Of a stretch of 64,000 nucleotides of DNA, positions 1-11,622 are shown piece after piece. Every line of letters begins with the position of its first letter. Position 1 is the first letter of the stretch. Source of the stretch: Symsagittifera roscoffensis (taxonomy: Eukaryota > Xenacoelomorpha > Acoela > Convolutidae); NCBI RefSeq assembly GCF_963678635.1, contig NC_087063.1, positions 76,405,617 to 76,469,616 on the forward strand, in the 5' to 3' direction. A program made the position numbers and the translations under genes. The notes beneath the pieces were generated by a model. That model saw only the letters and a program-made list of their open reading frames with translations, did not search any database and was not told the origin of the DNA.

Positions 1-76
1 AACACTGTGGCCATTGTTGTTGCATCTCGTGAATGTCCCGTTTTATCATTCATATCTGTTGTTTGAGGCTCCGGAA

Positions 77-1502
77 CTACCCTCCTGTCCGAGTCGCTTG
101 GCTGAGCTCTTCTCTGATTCGAGTGATTCCAGTTTGCGGAATCACCTCTTCCACTCGCCCATGCTTCTCGCGCAGGTCTTTCGTTTGAGATTGGCCTACC
201 GCCAGTAGAGCTTCCTCTGATCTTCTTGGGATTTCTAGACCAATGACGTCCAGTGGCGCTGCCGTATTCGTTACCCCTTCCTCTCGTGAACCTATGAGTT
301 CTTCCTCTGTTTGAATGCTCGTAGAAGTTGGCTCTCTAATAGCCTCTCTCGAGTGTGCTCCTTTGTTTCTAGATTCGCTGCTGTTTACCAGGAGGCCATT
401 CAATCTGTCCATTATGGACTGAGTGCGTCTTTCCATCATCGAGCCTATCCTGATATTGAGAGTTCCAAGTTTCTGCTCTTGTTGACTTCGCACTTGCTCC
501 AGCCAGATCAGCCCTCATTCATTTATCTCTTTCTTCAGCTTCTTGCGTCGTTCGCGACAAGTTTCTGGCCAAGTGTTCATCTGCCCTCTTATAAGCATTT
601 TTCGCCAAACTAATTTCCTGTCTATTGCCATTTATTTCTTCCCGCAGGCTTCCTCTCTCAACATCTAGTTCATTCGCAGGTTGCTCCTTCTAGTTCACTC
701 ATTCTTATTGACATCTCTTCACTCTGCTCAACCATGTTATCCCCAATCCTGGTCAAGGAATTTTCAACTGATGCTCCGTTGTCCACCAATGGAGTCACTA
801 GTGGTGGAAACAACTTGTTCGTGCCAGGCAGGTCAGTACTGGCTGTAATTCGCGCTCTTCATCTCTACCTCGAAGTTCCTTCATATTACGCCTCTAGTTC
901 CCTTAGTGTGGTCCCTGACACGGTAACCCTAGTTGTTGCTGATTGCATGTCCGACTTGGTCATTGTCATGAACTCTCTTGACTGTTGTATTCCATCAAAA
1001 GTCTTCATTATGGTTCTGACCGCACCAAATTGCTCGAATAGCCTTTTTTCGTGTTTGCCGGTGCTTCAATTTCATGAGTCGAACTGTTCAAACACACCTG
1101 AGTTTCAGAATCATCAATTTCCCTTTATCTTTATTCTCTTGTTCAGTGTCGACTTCATCGCCAGTTCCTATTCCCATTGTAAACGGGAAAAATTTCTCAA
1201 AACTTTTTTTTGCCTCGCCCCGAAAACGAAGACGACGTTGCCGTTTTCTCGGTCACCCCACGCGTCTTGGTATTGTCAGTAGGTGAGCCTCCTACTGCCG
1301 GTTTTTCAATCGAAAGGTCGGACAGTTCCGACATTTCCTCTCGATCAAGAGTCCCAGTTCGCGGCCTTGTTCTACGGGAGTAGGTTCGTTCCTTAATCTG
1401 CTGTTCCCATTTCCTTCCGTTCCACGTCCCGCCCGAGTCTCATCTTGAGCGGGGTTCGGATGAACCTCTTCTACCATATTGCCTTTTAGTCTTGGGAGGC
1501 AT
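77..1502 (-). pseudogene. Broken coiled-coil / Gag-like coding sequence
   Basis: Read on the minus strand, an ATG at 1502-1500 opens a basic N-terminus (MPPKTKRQYGRR). Coding-like sequence then continues with several frame changes to a 138-codon open stretch (493-77) that stops at 77. The downstream part is rich in Glu, Gln, Arg and Lys with heptad-like spacing, which suggests a coiled coil such as the N-terminal part of a retroelement Gag or another structural protein. Stops and frame changes near 1440, 1280-1000 and 510 show it is not intact. G+C is well above that of the AT-rich DNA to the right, like the other element remnants here. I do not recognise the family; the Gag-like label is inference from composition only. 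Confidence 0.4.
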
Positions 1503-4312
1503 TTTAACTCCTTGTTTCAACCCTTCCGCCTGTAACTTTCCTTTCCCTCTTGTTCCGAGTCTTCTTGGTCCTTTCCACAAAAGGATCATTCCTTGATTTC
1601 CTTTGTTTCTTCGGTACAATTTTCCTACAGCTATCACTTAGTTTAGGTACCCTCAACTTGTCGAGACTCATCTTAATCTATTTCTTTTTACTGTTCACTC
1701 ACTTGATTCATTTGATACAGTATTTGATGTCTGAAAATTGATATTAACACAACACGATAAACTCCAAAAATTTAAAGTAACGAGTAATCTTTTTAAATTA
1801 TCACAGTACGCCCTATAACTGATTTGTGACCAGAAATTGTTAATTGGTTATTGAGTAAATAGTTAGCACAGTCTGGTGATGTCAATAGCTTTACAAGTTA
1901 GTGCAGTCATTACCCAATCAAAAACACTTTTAAGGTTTAAAAAAAAAGTTTACTCAACTTGAATAAAAAAGAATTGAAAAAAAGTTGGTGTATTGCGATT
2001 GGTCTGTCGCAATTTAACAGTCGAACTGGTTTTCAAAGAAAATATTTCCCTGTTTAGTGCCGCACTGAGCAGACGAAACCTGAAGGCCGTTTTTTTCTCT
2101 CAACTGGGCGACTATTGCACCCACCGAAATTTTTACCTATCTGTCTGTGGATTGCCCGAGCTAGACCTACTAAAACTCTCAAGGCAACCACTCTTCCAAA
2201 AAACAATTTTGGATTCTAATCCAAGTAAATCAGTGTCGAATTTTGTTTTTAGTTAGACCTAGAGACCTAGAATCTCCGAGCTTAGGCCTGTTTTGGTTTA
2301 ACTATAGTCTTTAAGTTTTTATTTAACGGCAAAATACCAATGCAGTCACTTGTTTTCTGACTTTTTTGTCTGCCGATTTGTCCTTAAATCTTAACACTAT
2401 TCACTAAATGTCTCAACGTCTCTTAAGGTAGTGTAGCAGAAAAACAATTTTTCTTATAACCCTCCTGATCGGCGTTCAGGGACCATCGCGAATTGGCAGA
2501 ACAGCACCACTCCGGATTTGGGACCCCTCCGGATTAGCAAAATATAACCCTTCCGATTTGTCAAAAGGGTAAACCGGGACCCTTTCGGATACGTTCCCAG
2601 AGCCTATTATGCAAAACTTTTTAAGTAGGAAGGGTTCGTTCTGGCTTCAGATCCCTCAAATAGGAAGCTAAGCTGCTTATTTGACAAATTCCGTTAGCTA
2701 TGAGGGGTTTTTTAACAAGCCTATTTCCGACTTGACTGTCAGTTTTTAGGTTACCTAACTCCTCCTTGATGTGCCTTACTAAACCGTCGCTACTTCTTGG
2801 TAGGAGTATAAGGGCTTTTCAAAATAATTACAAACCATGAAGGAACTCTTTTCAATAACAAGTGGTTTTGCTAGAAACAATCTCAAAAATCTTATATGCT
2901 TACTTTGTTCAAGAAAAACAGTTAGCTTTTGATTAAGCCTAAACTATTCCTGTTCGAGCAGTACTAAGATGAACCGGGCTTGTCCAGTTGTTCCAGAGTT
3001 ATAAAGCAAAACGTATTTTATGAGAACTCAAAAAATTTTCAAACTTATAGGTTCCGCGTAACTCTTCCCACAATTGTTGTCTTATTGACCTAAAACTTAT
3101 CAATATGAGCTCAAAAGGCGTAGGATCTTCTGATTCAATGCAAAAAAAAAGTCCGACATAAATGTTTTAGCTGAAAAACATTTGTCAAAAACTATGCTGC
3201 TTGGACCTCTCCGGATTGATGAATCCATTAAATCAAACTCGTTAAGTTCGATTCCACTAAGACCAGGAAAATTGTTGACAAACGCGTTTTAAAACTTATC
3301 GGTTCACTAGTGGATGTTGTCCGAACAATAATTTTTATTGCACAAACTCAAAAATTACGAAAAAGCTTCAATTTTGCGGCGTTTCGTTTTTTCAAAAAAT
3401 CACAAAAAGTCGGATTTTTGGTACCCAGTTAGTTCCAACCAGGTCCGAACTAACTTCAACCGGTTGTTTTGATTATATTAGTGACAATAAAAATTAATTC
3501 ACTTAATTAGCGCTTTTTTCCGTTTCAAAAATGTCAAAATCTCGAAAATCGCGATTTGTGCTGAGATCAATTTGTCACTATTTTGACCCTAAAAACACGC
3601 CTTTTTACTGTTGAATTAACTGAAAAACGGGATAGAAATTTCAATACGAGTTGTATAAATAGTAGTACTAGTAGTATTATACCCCTCGAGGTCCGTTCAA
3701 CATCCGAATTAAGGTACTTAACTCGGAATTTCGCATCTCGAAGGGGGTCAATACAAAGCAGTCAATGTCACGCCCCCCACAGATTGACATCGTACTTTCT
3801 GTACCAAAGGGGATACAAAACTTGTTAACGATACCCAAAAAAAAATTTTTTGTTGTCCTTGGGACCCTTCTTGCTGCTCCTTGCACCCCGCTTGCTGGAT
3901 CAGTCTTACGCTCTAATCCTGTGACTCACTAGGGGCACGTAACGATCCTGTTTGATATAAATGCCTTCAATAACAATATATCTAACAACAACAAACAAGA
4001 AGGTCGGATCACATCTCGTCTGGGGGCATGATTTCTATTGTTTTTGGTTTTTTCGGTTTTGGTTTTTTCGGTTTTTGGTTTACGATTTTTGGCTTTTTGG
4101 TATTTTACTACAATTTGTTTGGTTTCTTGTATATCTTTAGATGTTTTTGGTTATAGAAGTTTTTGTTCTGGGAACGACAGGACGGCCGATACCCCACCCT
4201 TCACGATACGTGAATTTCGTTCTTAACTAGGTTGAAAAGGTAAGTCGGGGAATCCGGAAGGCTTCCATGTTCCGAACCACCCATCCGGTCCGTCCTTGTC
4301 TAACGGCCTTGC
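1503..4312. other. No gene seen; degenerate AT-richer spacer
   Basis: No reading frame here looks coding on either strand. The segment contains short recurring phrases built on CTCCGGATT (around 2509-2590) and scattered A/T runs. It separates two G+C-richer blocks of element remnants and is probably old, diverged transposon DNA. Confidence 0.4.
4036..4106. repeat. T/G-rich simple repeat (TTTTTGGTTTTTTCGG-like)
   Basis: Imperfect tandem copies of TTTGGTTTTTTCGGTT and variants run through this stretch. It is low-complexity DNA. Confidence 0.6.
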
Positions 4313-4534
4313 TTATAACATCCGCTCGGCGCGGAGTGCTTCGTTAATGGGTCTGCCGATCATGATGTTAAAGAATACCTTGAAAACATTTATGTAGCAC
4401 TCGCTCGGAAGTACATACCGACGGAAAACAAAACTAGGTCTAAACACAGCTTCACATATTTTTGACCGTCTCAACCAAAACCAGTTCAAGATGTGGTTCA
4501 TTAAAATCTGGTCGACAAAGTCATTATAGTTGTA

Positions 4535-4650
4535 ACAGTCGCCTACTTAAATCACATATGAGGTTAAAGAAAAATAGGCCCTATAACGATTGGCTCAAGA
4601 GCAGGGACACTATCTCTTGTGTTTTTCTACCTCAAGCGGTCGGAGCCAAT
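4535..4650 (+). pseudogene. Fragment of the Penelope-like element found at 15.2 kb
   Basis: From the GTCGCCTACTTAA motif onward this stretch matches the start of the Penelope-like unit at 15209-15310 closely, sharing TGAGGTTAAAGAAAAATAGG and ACACTATCTCTTGTGTTTTT. Translated, it gives the same beginning (RLKKNRPY) as that reverse-transcriptase frame. Similarity fades by about 4650, before any RT motif, so only the 5' end of the element is present. It shows that the family is multicopy in this genome. Confidence 0.7.
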
Positions 4651-4695
4651 TCGGTTCACTTGCGACATGAGACTAAAACCCTTGTTACGGCTTAG

Positions 4696-5839
4696 AGGCC
4701 ACTACCAATCCCCCCCACTCTAGAAAATAAGAACGCCTCCATAATTAGGTCTCGAAATACCTAAAATACACGACCGCCGTTAAAAATAGGGTCGGAACCT
4801 TATGTATAGTTTCTTTTTATTAGACAGTGGACTTTTGATCCATTTGAGATGGATCAATCTAAAAACTCTCCCTAACTCAACATAACAGTATAAAACACAC
4901 TCAAGAAAGTTAAATTTGGTACTCACATACCGACACGACCTCTAGAATTGAATAACTAAACTATAAAGCCACTCTAGAATTGATGGGTAATCAAGTTCAA
5001 CTCGAGAAGTTTGTAATGGATTAGTTTTAGCTCAAGAACTAGGTTTTGGGTCTGGACCATTGGGAGACTTCGGTTGTCCACCTTTCCACCGAAGGTTCAC
5101 TCTGGTCCACTCGAATTTACTCTCCCTTCACTCGTGATTACTTTCTGCCTCCTGCCAAGAATAAGACATCTCTACTCTTGTTCGAATAATGTGTTGGAAA
5201 TTGCGAATAGAAATTTCCTGCTGCTATTTTTGACTACGTTCCCGCAATTGTAGTTCGAATCGCTCGATCTTATTTCTCTGATATTTTCAGTTGTCGCGAG
5301 ATACTTGAGCATGTTATGCTCAATTTGAAATTTTGAAAAATTGCATTTCACCCAAAATCAAGACTCAAGGACAAACTTCCAAATATGACCGACTGGCACA
5401 TACTCCACGGACTCAAGATCGTTGTCCTCATCGCGTGTCTTTGTCTGTCAGTGAGCCCCCAAAATGTTGAGTGCGTCTCAAGATAAAGTGCCAGTGGTCA
5501 TTTTATGAAGTTTGCGGCAGATTTTACTTTATCTACACCTCAAAATTTACAACCATGCAAAGTTGTCACATTATCACCAAACAGCAATCAAAATCTGCAT
5601 ACACCTGAACCCTGAATTTCCGCTTTGTAAGCTAACGATTAAAATAATTTCTTTTGTCTGACCCATTCAGAAGATTGTCAAGCAGCATTTTGATTTAAAT
5701 GGTAGGTATAATATACTAGTAACAATAGTTTTTTATTAAAATTTCTTTTCCGTGCCCTCAGATTTCATCTAAATTCACACTCAAGCACTTTTTCCTTTGT
5801 ACAACTCACGATTCAAGAACCAATCCCTGAACACCCTCT
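4696..5839. other. No gene seen
   Basis: I find no convincing coding frame, RNA gene or structured repeat. Motifs such as ACTCAAG recur, as they do throughout the left block, and suggest diverged element DNA. Confidence 0.35.
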
Positions 5840-6365
5840 TCAGCTCGTTCTCCTTGTCTTCGAGTCACTGGGTTCTGACACATTCGACATCGTAATCTGC
5901 CTTGTCAGTTCTTCTTCGTCATGGGAACTGATTACGATCTCTTCCCATGCCTTCAGCTGTTCGTAGGCCCGCATCCACTCCCTCTGCTCTTGTAGTCTTT
6001 TCGCCTGATTCGGCAGACCCTTCACTTTAGATTGCCCATTTTTGCAATTTTTGCTTGGCGTTCTTCGCCAAGTCCTCCAATATCGGTTCCCTCGCTTTGG
6101 TGCTGTCTCGAGACACTCTGTCAATTCTTTTCCAACCCGTGGTTATCGCATTACAATGGGATTGCAAGGGCTTCTTGAAAGCTTCCGGTCGTATTTCGGC
6201 CAGGAAATGTCGATACTCCTTCTGATGTTTCTTCATGTGATCCTTCGTCACTGTGTATAACCAAGACGTCAACGTCGCTCGAAACCATGGGAAGAATCTT
6301 ATACGACTCCACACGTGCCTCACCTTCGTAGGTATAGAGAATACTTTGCACGCAGTCTCAAACAA
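5840..6365 (-). pseudogene. Remnant of an unidentified long minus-strand protein (3' end)
   Basis: Two overlapping minus-strand frames (6365-6027 and 6124-5840) read as one protein with a frame change near 6060-6120. The sequence is rich in Lys, Arg, Glu and Trp (for example LTSWLYTVTKDHMKKHQKEY) and ends in a charged, coiled-coil-like tail. It lies downstream, in reading direction, of the other minus-strand remnants from 13.3 kb and has similar base composition, so I take it as the last preserved part of the same element. I do not recognise the family. Confidence 0.4.
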
Positions 6366-6558
6366 CTCAAGCCTCAGGTTGTAGTTAATGGCATGTATTG
6401 ATTCCTTCGTAAGTGCCCTCGACTCTCAATTTTTCGTCAAATTTTCTTCGATCCTTCGCAACGCGAGCAACGAGCGCACCACAAAAAGGGTGACTTTCGG
6501 TTGATCCGACTGTCCGAATTTCTTCCAAGTCCCATATAAAGCAGAGGTTCGAAAGCTT

Positions 6559-7592
6559 CTAGGTTCGAAGGCAGTGGCATGGGCGTTCGCCATGTGTCAG
6601 GTTGATACTCCGGAGGTTTCGTTCTCCCGAAGCTTCTAGCAGAGATCCAAACTCTATCATCTTCTCGTATATTACGTCATTTTCTTCCGTCGCTGGGGCA
6701 CAATTCATCGCTTTCCCGATCGTGTTTTGTCTCTCAAAATCACTCGTGTTTTCGCTTTCTAAGCTCAAGAGTTCCTCCCCCAGACCTGACTCAAATTCTC
6801 TCTTTGGTCCTCCGGCACAGCTCCTTGGATTTTCCTCAATAGTCTGTGTGAGTGCTGCGACATTTTAGCCAGGTGTACTTACTTGGGTATCGAGAAGGCT
6901 TTGTCAATCAACACCCTCTGACTGGATGCCGCACCATCGCCATATGTAATGGGTAGTGGCTTCAACACAGATTGGTCATTACCGATCCCACTAGAGATTT
7001 CGCATTCGTTGGCAAACTGTAGGCTTCACTCACACGAAACCCCATCTCCGCGTCAAGACCAATCTTCCATCCTCTGATGGATGTGCTTTTGGACCATCTG
7101 CAACACTCCACGCCATGACTCTACGCTCAACGCCGTCATCAATTGGTGTTCGGATTCTAGCATATCCAGTGATTGCAAGCTGCACATCCTCGAGAAAAAT
7201 CCCAATACCTTCGCTATGTTCACCGTGGTGCTCGTATAGCATTCAGCCACTATCTGCACCTCATGTTTCTCCTTCTTCGTGATGTCAATAAACCACGTGG
7301 CTAGTTCTTTTTTCTGAAACGATTATATTCTGACGCAGGATCGTCCATCACAGGAATCTTCTCCCCCTTCAAACACCAGGTCCAGACAACTACCCAGTTC
7401 CATCTTCTTCACAAGTTTTTCTTGCTCGCTCGCTCGTCGTTTCCTTCGATTCTTTTCGATGAGGTAAGATTCGTTTGTGCACCACATTAAGGTTCCCAAA
7501 TCTTCACCCTTCCCTGGTGACAGTCTCACTCGCTCCGTGATTTCTTCAATCAGACTCGCGTGGTGATGAGGGCACCAAGATGGTCTCAGCAT
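6559..7592 (-). pseudogene. Remnant of an unidentified long minus-strand protein
   Basis: The frame 7592-7053 stays open through about 180 codons except for one in-frame stop near 7323. It reads through two coding-like parts: a charged N-terminal stretch with IEKNRRKRRASEQEKLVKKM, and a helical stretch with VAECYTSTTVNIAKVLGFF. A further 69-codon stretch (6768-6559) follows in another frame. The frame consistency across a stop suggests a point-mutated coding sequence rather than chance open frames. No known domain is recognised. Confidence 0.4.
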
Positions 7593-7895
7593 CTTTCAAA
7601 CAGCCCCCAAATTCGTGACCAACATGTCGTTTCCATTTCCCATCTTTAGTTCCACCCTCTTTTTCGAGCGCGGCACGCTGATCACCTCTTGCATCTTCTC
7701 AATAAACAGATCCAGGCTTGGATTTTCCCTTTCCCTTTCTCTACAGACTGCCTTGAGCTCTCTTCTTTTTCGATTCGATTACTCGGGTATACGTTCAGGA
7801 TAACAGTGGAGATTCTCTTTTCCATGGTTTTATTCCCTTCGGTTTTTGATGGCACACTTGTACAGTAGTGTCGGTTATCACTGGCAATATCTACC
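7593..7895. other. Spacer within the minus-strand remnant block
   Basis: No clear coding frame could be followed here. By position it is probably a more strongly decayed part of the element read from 13.3 kb toward 5.8 kb. Confidence 0.3.
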
Positions 7896-8738
7896 TCAAG
7901 AAAAGAAACAAGTGGCATCTTTTCTTCTCGCTAGACTTAATCCTGAGTTGTCTCGAGCAATATGCTGCATCAGCGTTTGGTACACTTGAAGACTATTTCC
8001 GCCTAGCTTAAGTTTATCGTGCAAGGTCAACGCCTCCAATGCACCTCCCGCAAAACTCCACGTGAACATCAACTGTCCTGCCGTGCGGACAAAAGGATTC
8101 GCCATCAATGGCAACGCTGATGATGGTGTTCTCATCGCATCTTCAAAATACTCAAGCTGCAGGTTCTCTCAAGATCGCCCCAATTGGTTTCCTAACTCTA
8201 GCTTGTTAAATTCGGCCTTCTGTTGGGTAGCCCAGTGCCGCTGCTTGCCGGACACCCCGCGATCAAGCTCCTTCAGGCATCTTTCTAGTTCTTTCGTTGT
8301 CTCCAGAGCTATCCACCAAGGCCGAGCGGTATTCCTGGCCGCATTTCTCTCGAGAGGATCAAATGTCACTTGCTTCCCAATGTCTTGATGTTGCGTCGAA
8401 AGCCACTCCTTGCGGATGTCCACTTCCCCACGTCTGTCCACTAGTCGAACCCCTCCTCACAATTGACTTCTGGGGTTTGAAGTCATCCTCCGTTTTCGGA
8501 GTCGTCGAGGCTTCCATTTCCCGCAGAAACTCGGCTAGCCTCCTGGGTGCTGAGCTGCTCTTGTAGGCCGCTGTTTTCCCTCGCGTAGAATCATGAGAGC
8601 CGTCTCTTTTAGATTCTTCTCTGAAACCGCATCCGCCAAAGGACTCGTTTCCTCTGTCTCCCGTTTCCTCTTCCTAGACCTTATTACCCTACTCGGGGGC
8701 GTTGTCACCACCATCAACGACTCCACTTCTTTTTCCAT
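7896..8738 (-). pseudogene. Remnant of an unidentified long minus-strand protein
   Basis: Three open stretches (8738-8535, 8441-8169, 8135-7896) lie in the same minus-strand frame, separated by stops. Between the first two the better coding frame shifts and then shifts back, so compensating indels are likely. The N-terminal part carries a basic, nuclear-signal-like run (SRKRKRETEE). The last part is hydrophobic and helical (FAGGALEALTLHDKLKLGG). The same frame also continues upstream into 9950-8856. This is the pattern of one decayed long protein. Function unknown. Confidence 0.45.
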
Positions 8739-8855
8739 GTCCCTCTTTTCCGACCCTTGTCTCCCCCTTCTCTAGCCTTAAGAATATAGTATTTTTAATC
8801 AAATTACTAGTCTTGCTTTCTCATCCATTTTTATGTTTAGAGTGGAGCTATCTTT

Positions 8856-9950
8856 TTATGGGTTTGCCCCGGCGTCCTGCTTCTGCTTGCTTAGGCGAAT
8901 GATCTTCTCGAGCAGTCCCTTCCTACCTTTCTCATCCAACCCAGTGGCAATCAGGACTGGCTCTCCAAACTTCACTACTTTGTTCCACAGCTCTTTCTTG
9001 AAGTCATCTACTCCAACTTTGTTCTCCACCCTCTCGTTGAATTCATCCAGGAGGCTTCGCCACGCCTCATCGTCCAACGTAATCAACCACATGTCTTTGT
9101 TGCCTTGAAAGGTGTTCTCCTCTCTTGCTTCGTCGGTTAGGAGCACCATACCCATGTTGAATGGTTCACTCGTTAGTGGCAGCACAAGATTCTTCCGGGG
9201 AGATTCCAAAGTAGGGGTGGCCGTGTTTGCCCAGTCGTCCCCACTCAGTTCTTGTAGGAGCTCACGTGTGGTGTCGGGGCTAAACTCCCTGTTCGTTGCC
9301 CCTCCATCTGGCGTATTTCCCACCTCCATTTCCTCTCCAGCTTCGCTGAGAGTTTCGTCCATACTCTCCCCCTCTCCTGACTCTGGCTGGTTCCTCTCTA
9401 GCGCGGCAGTGAATCTGTTCTCCACTGGAAGGTTCCTTCTGTCTCCTGGGGTTCCCACAGAAAGGGGTGAAGGCGTCGGTGGGTCTACAAACAGGGGTCC
9501 TGTCACATCAAGCTTCCGTCCCTCTTGTTGCAGCTCCACTTCTTGTAATCCATAAGGTGCCCGATATTTTCTCGTGCTAAATTTTTTTTCGTCCTTCAGG
9601 GCTATTTGTCCTTCCTCTACGATCATCCTCCCGTCATCATAGATGGGCAGCTTGCTTTCGAGCCCTGCCTTCTCAAGAGTTTTCAGCACCTCCCGAACCT
9701 CGTACTTTGGAGGCATCAAACCCCGCATCTTCTTTGCTTGCGTGGTCCACGAATTTATCCTGGTTTCACAGTTATGGAAGTACACCGCTGCCAAATACCC
9801 AATGGACAAGGGGTCCCAGCTTTCCGTGAATTTCTTTTGCTGCTGCTCCACTGTCGCTCTCGCGTGTAGGGAAGGGACTACCATGGGGCTATTCAACCCC
9901 AGTGTCATCCGCCTCACCATCGGGAACTCAGAAATTGCGGCGGGCAACAT
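8856..9950 (-). CDS. Unidentified 364-codon open frame, probably an internal part of a retroelement-like protein
   Basis: This is the longest uninterrupted frame in the minus-strand block. The first third reads like a folded helical domain (LSIGYLAAVYFHNCETRI, then RGLMPPKYEVREVLKTLEKAG). Residues about 150-235 are acidic and rich in Pro, Ser, Glu and Thr, like a disordered linker. The last 120 residues again look folded (WLITLDDEAWRSLLDEFNERV). The ATG at 9950 is probably not the true start: an overlapping frame upstream (10369-9914) continues the coding signal through a frame change. I recognise no family. A structural (Gag-like) protein of a large mobile element is possible but is inference only. 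Confidence 0.45.
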   Translation of the reverse strand: MLPAAISEFPMVRRMTLGLNSPMVVPSLHARATVEQQQKKFTESWDPLSIGYLAAVYFHNCETRINSWTTQAKKMRGLMPPKYEVREVLKTLEKAGLESKLPIYDDGRMIVEEGQIALKDEKKFSTRKYRAPYGLQEVELQQEGRKLDVTGPLFVDPPTPSPLSVGTPGDRRNLPVENRFTAALERNQPESGEGESMDETLSEAGEEMEVGNTPDGGATNREFSPDTTRELLQELSGDDWANTATPTLESPRKNLVLPLTSEPFNMGMVLLTDEAREENTFQGNKDMWLITLDDEAWRSLLDEFNERVENKVGVDDFKKELWNKVVKFGEPVLIATGLDEKGRKGLLEKIIRLSKQKQDAGANP

Positions 9951-10369
9951 GTCTCCCTCCAGTATTGTCTCCAGCTCCCTCTTCGTAACCTCGAAATACT
10001 TCGTCCAGGCTGGGGTCCTGAAAAAAGACTTCCTTCGTGTCTTTTGCTATTGGGTTTAGATTCCAGATTTTTGGGTAGACTTCGATTGGACCTTCTCGCT
10101 TCCCCCCCCCCCATCCTGCATTGCACTTGGCCCCTGAAGTTGAGCACTATTAGCTCTGCGTCCTTTATCTTCCCGAAGAGTACTGTCTCACTCCTTCGCG
10201 CTCTCAAGTCTTCTTTTCGGCACCAGTTCAGTGCCGTCCCTTCCAGAACGCTGATCAGGCTGACGTGCACCACCGAAGGTCGGTACGCTGCCACAAGCGG
10301 ATCCGGGAAGGCGTACGTTACGGTTGGCCCATAAACACAGGTCACCACCGCTCCCAGTCCCCTGATCAT
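9914..10369 (-). pseudogene. Frame-shifted upstream part of the same unidentified protein
   Basis: The minus-strand frame from 10369 reads as a compact domain for about 85 codons (GAVVTCVYGPTVTYAFPDPL, later ETVLFGKIKDAELIVLNFRG) and then loses coding character. The signal resumes in the frame that leads into 9950-8856, so a frame change lies near 10100-9960. A run of nine C on the plus strand at about 10107-10115 sits in this area and is a plausible slippage site. Function unknown. Confidence 0.4.
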
Positions 10370-11569
10370 CCCCCACGGGATCGGATCTCATTGCCAAGCA
10401 CAAGTCGGTCAGGAGAGGTATTCCTCCTTTCGCCTCCCTCATTTCTTCTCTCGTCTTCGCGCTTCTCTCTTTGCCTGTCAAATGCCTGTTCTGCATAAGG
10501 AGATATTCCACTAGCAAGCATCGTTTTCAGTCCAGCAACACACTTGTAGGAATACGTATCTGGACTAAGGTGGGCCTTCCTCGCCGACACGGGTTCCCCA
10601 TATTTCATCAGTCGATGAAATATAGTCAGCTCCCCATGCTTCAGGAGTAATAGAGTCAAGTATCCGTAATTCGGAGCGTCTCCACACCTCTGCTGAAGAT
10701 ATTTGCTGGGCCAATATTGAACAGGTACCTTGAGTATACCAAGTACAAGGCCAGTAGGAGGTTGATTGACATGCTCAAGCGTCCTGCACAAACGCCACAA
10801 AGATCGCGTTCCCCGCGCAGAACACCTTGGACTCAAGAATCTCAAGATCTCATGTGACCTCCAGGTCCTCAGTTCGCCCTTCGCATGCTCTCTGTAGAAG
10901 CCTCCAATAGTAACTTCGGTTGCAGCCGTGCCGAATCTCCCCACCGTCATCTCTCTCTTCTGCCACTCCTAGCTGTTCCTCCAGAAACTCCCAGAGTGGA
11001 GCACTCTCTGCCAGAGTGGAGCCGACGATCACTAGCAAGACGAGTTCCTTTAGCAAGACGAGGGGGTCAAACAACGAGAGAAAGAATATGGCGGCAACGG
11101 AAAAACCAGCGGAATCGATGGTATACCGTCTAACACAAGAGAGAGGAAGATGGCCATTCCTGACCCCGAGGCTGGAGAGTGTGACGGACAAGACGAGAGA
11201 GAGTGGAGCACTCTCTCTCGTCTTGTCCGTCACACTCTCCAGCCTCGGGGTCAGGAATGGCCATCTTCCTCTCTCTTGTGTTGGACGGTATACCATCGAT
11301 TCCGCTGGTTTTTCCGTTGCCGCCATATTCTTTCTCTCGTTGCTTGGCCCCCTCGTCTTGCTAAAGGAACTCGTCTTGCTAGTGATCGTCGGCTCCATAC
11401 TCCGGAACCACAGGCTGGTTGTCAGATGAGTTATCACTGGATGGTCATCCCCCACTTCCGGGTTGGACTTAAGTTGTCGGGCAAGGTTCGACACCTCAAG
11501 ACAAAGGGTTTCGTCCAAGACGATGAGGATGTCCGCAAGCTCGTAAAAACCCCTTAGAGCGTGGGACAA
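10366..11569 (-). pseudogene. Unidentified coding remnant interrupted by a 381-bp palindrome
   Basis: From 11569 the frame reads LRGFYELADILIVLDETLCL and continues to about 11398, where the palindrome interrupts it. It resumes at 11016 with LAESAPLWEFLEEQLG and stops at 10850. Coding signal then continues in another frame from about 10860 to 10366 with a helical domain (APNYGYLTLLLLKHGELTIF) and a charged Glu/Arg tail. The upstream frame, across a TAG, joins on to the end of the 12354-11623 segment. The insertion, a frame change and stops mark this as a pseudogene of one long protein. Confidence 0.45.
11017..11397. repeat. Near-perfect 381-bp palindrome (foldback element)
   Basis: Two 189-bp arms face each other around a 3-bp spacer (GAG at 11206-11208). 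The arms differ at only about three positions, all transitions. The outer ends read TGGAGCCGACGATCACTAGC on the left and its complement on the right, ending GGCTCCA at 11397. It interrupts a minus-strand coding frame, and both arms are open in frame through the element. No clear target-site duplication is visible. Either a foldback transposon or a palindrome made by template switching would fit. Confidence 0.9.
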
Positions 11570-11622
11570 ATCAGCCTACGCCGCCGCCACTTCCGACTTC
11601 AAGAGTCTCAAGTTCAACAGTT

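Noticed and set aside
311-1286. Plus-strand open frames in the first 1.3 kb
   Set aside because: They mirror the minus-strand remnant in the same place; their protein sequence is rich in Ser, Leu and Phe as expected of an antisense frame.
10600-10630. ATTTCATCAGTCGATGAAAT short palindrome
   Set aside because: An 8-bp stem inside a coding remnant; no sign of a terminator or regulatory role in a eukaryotic context.
10920-11429. 169-codon plus-strand frame over the palindrome
   Set aside because: It is open only because both palindrome arms are open on both strands; it has no independent coding evidence.
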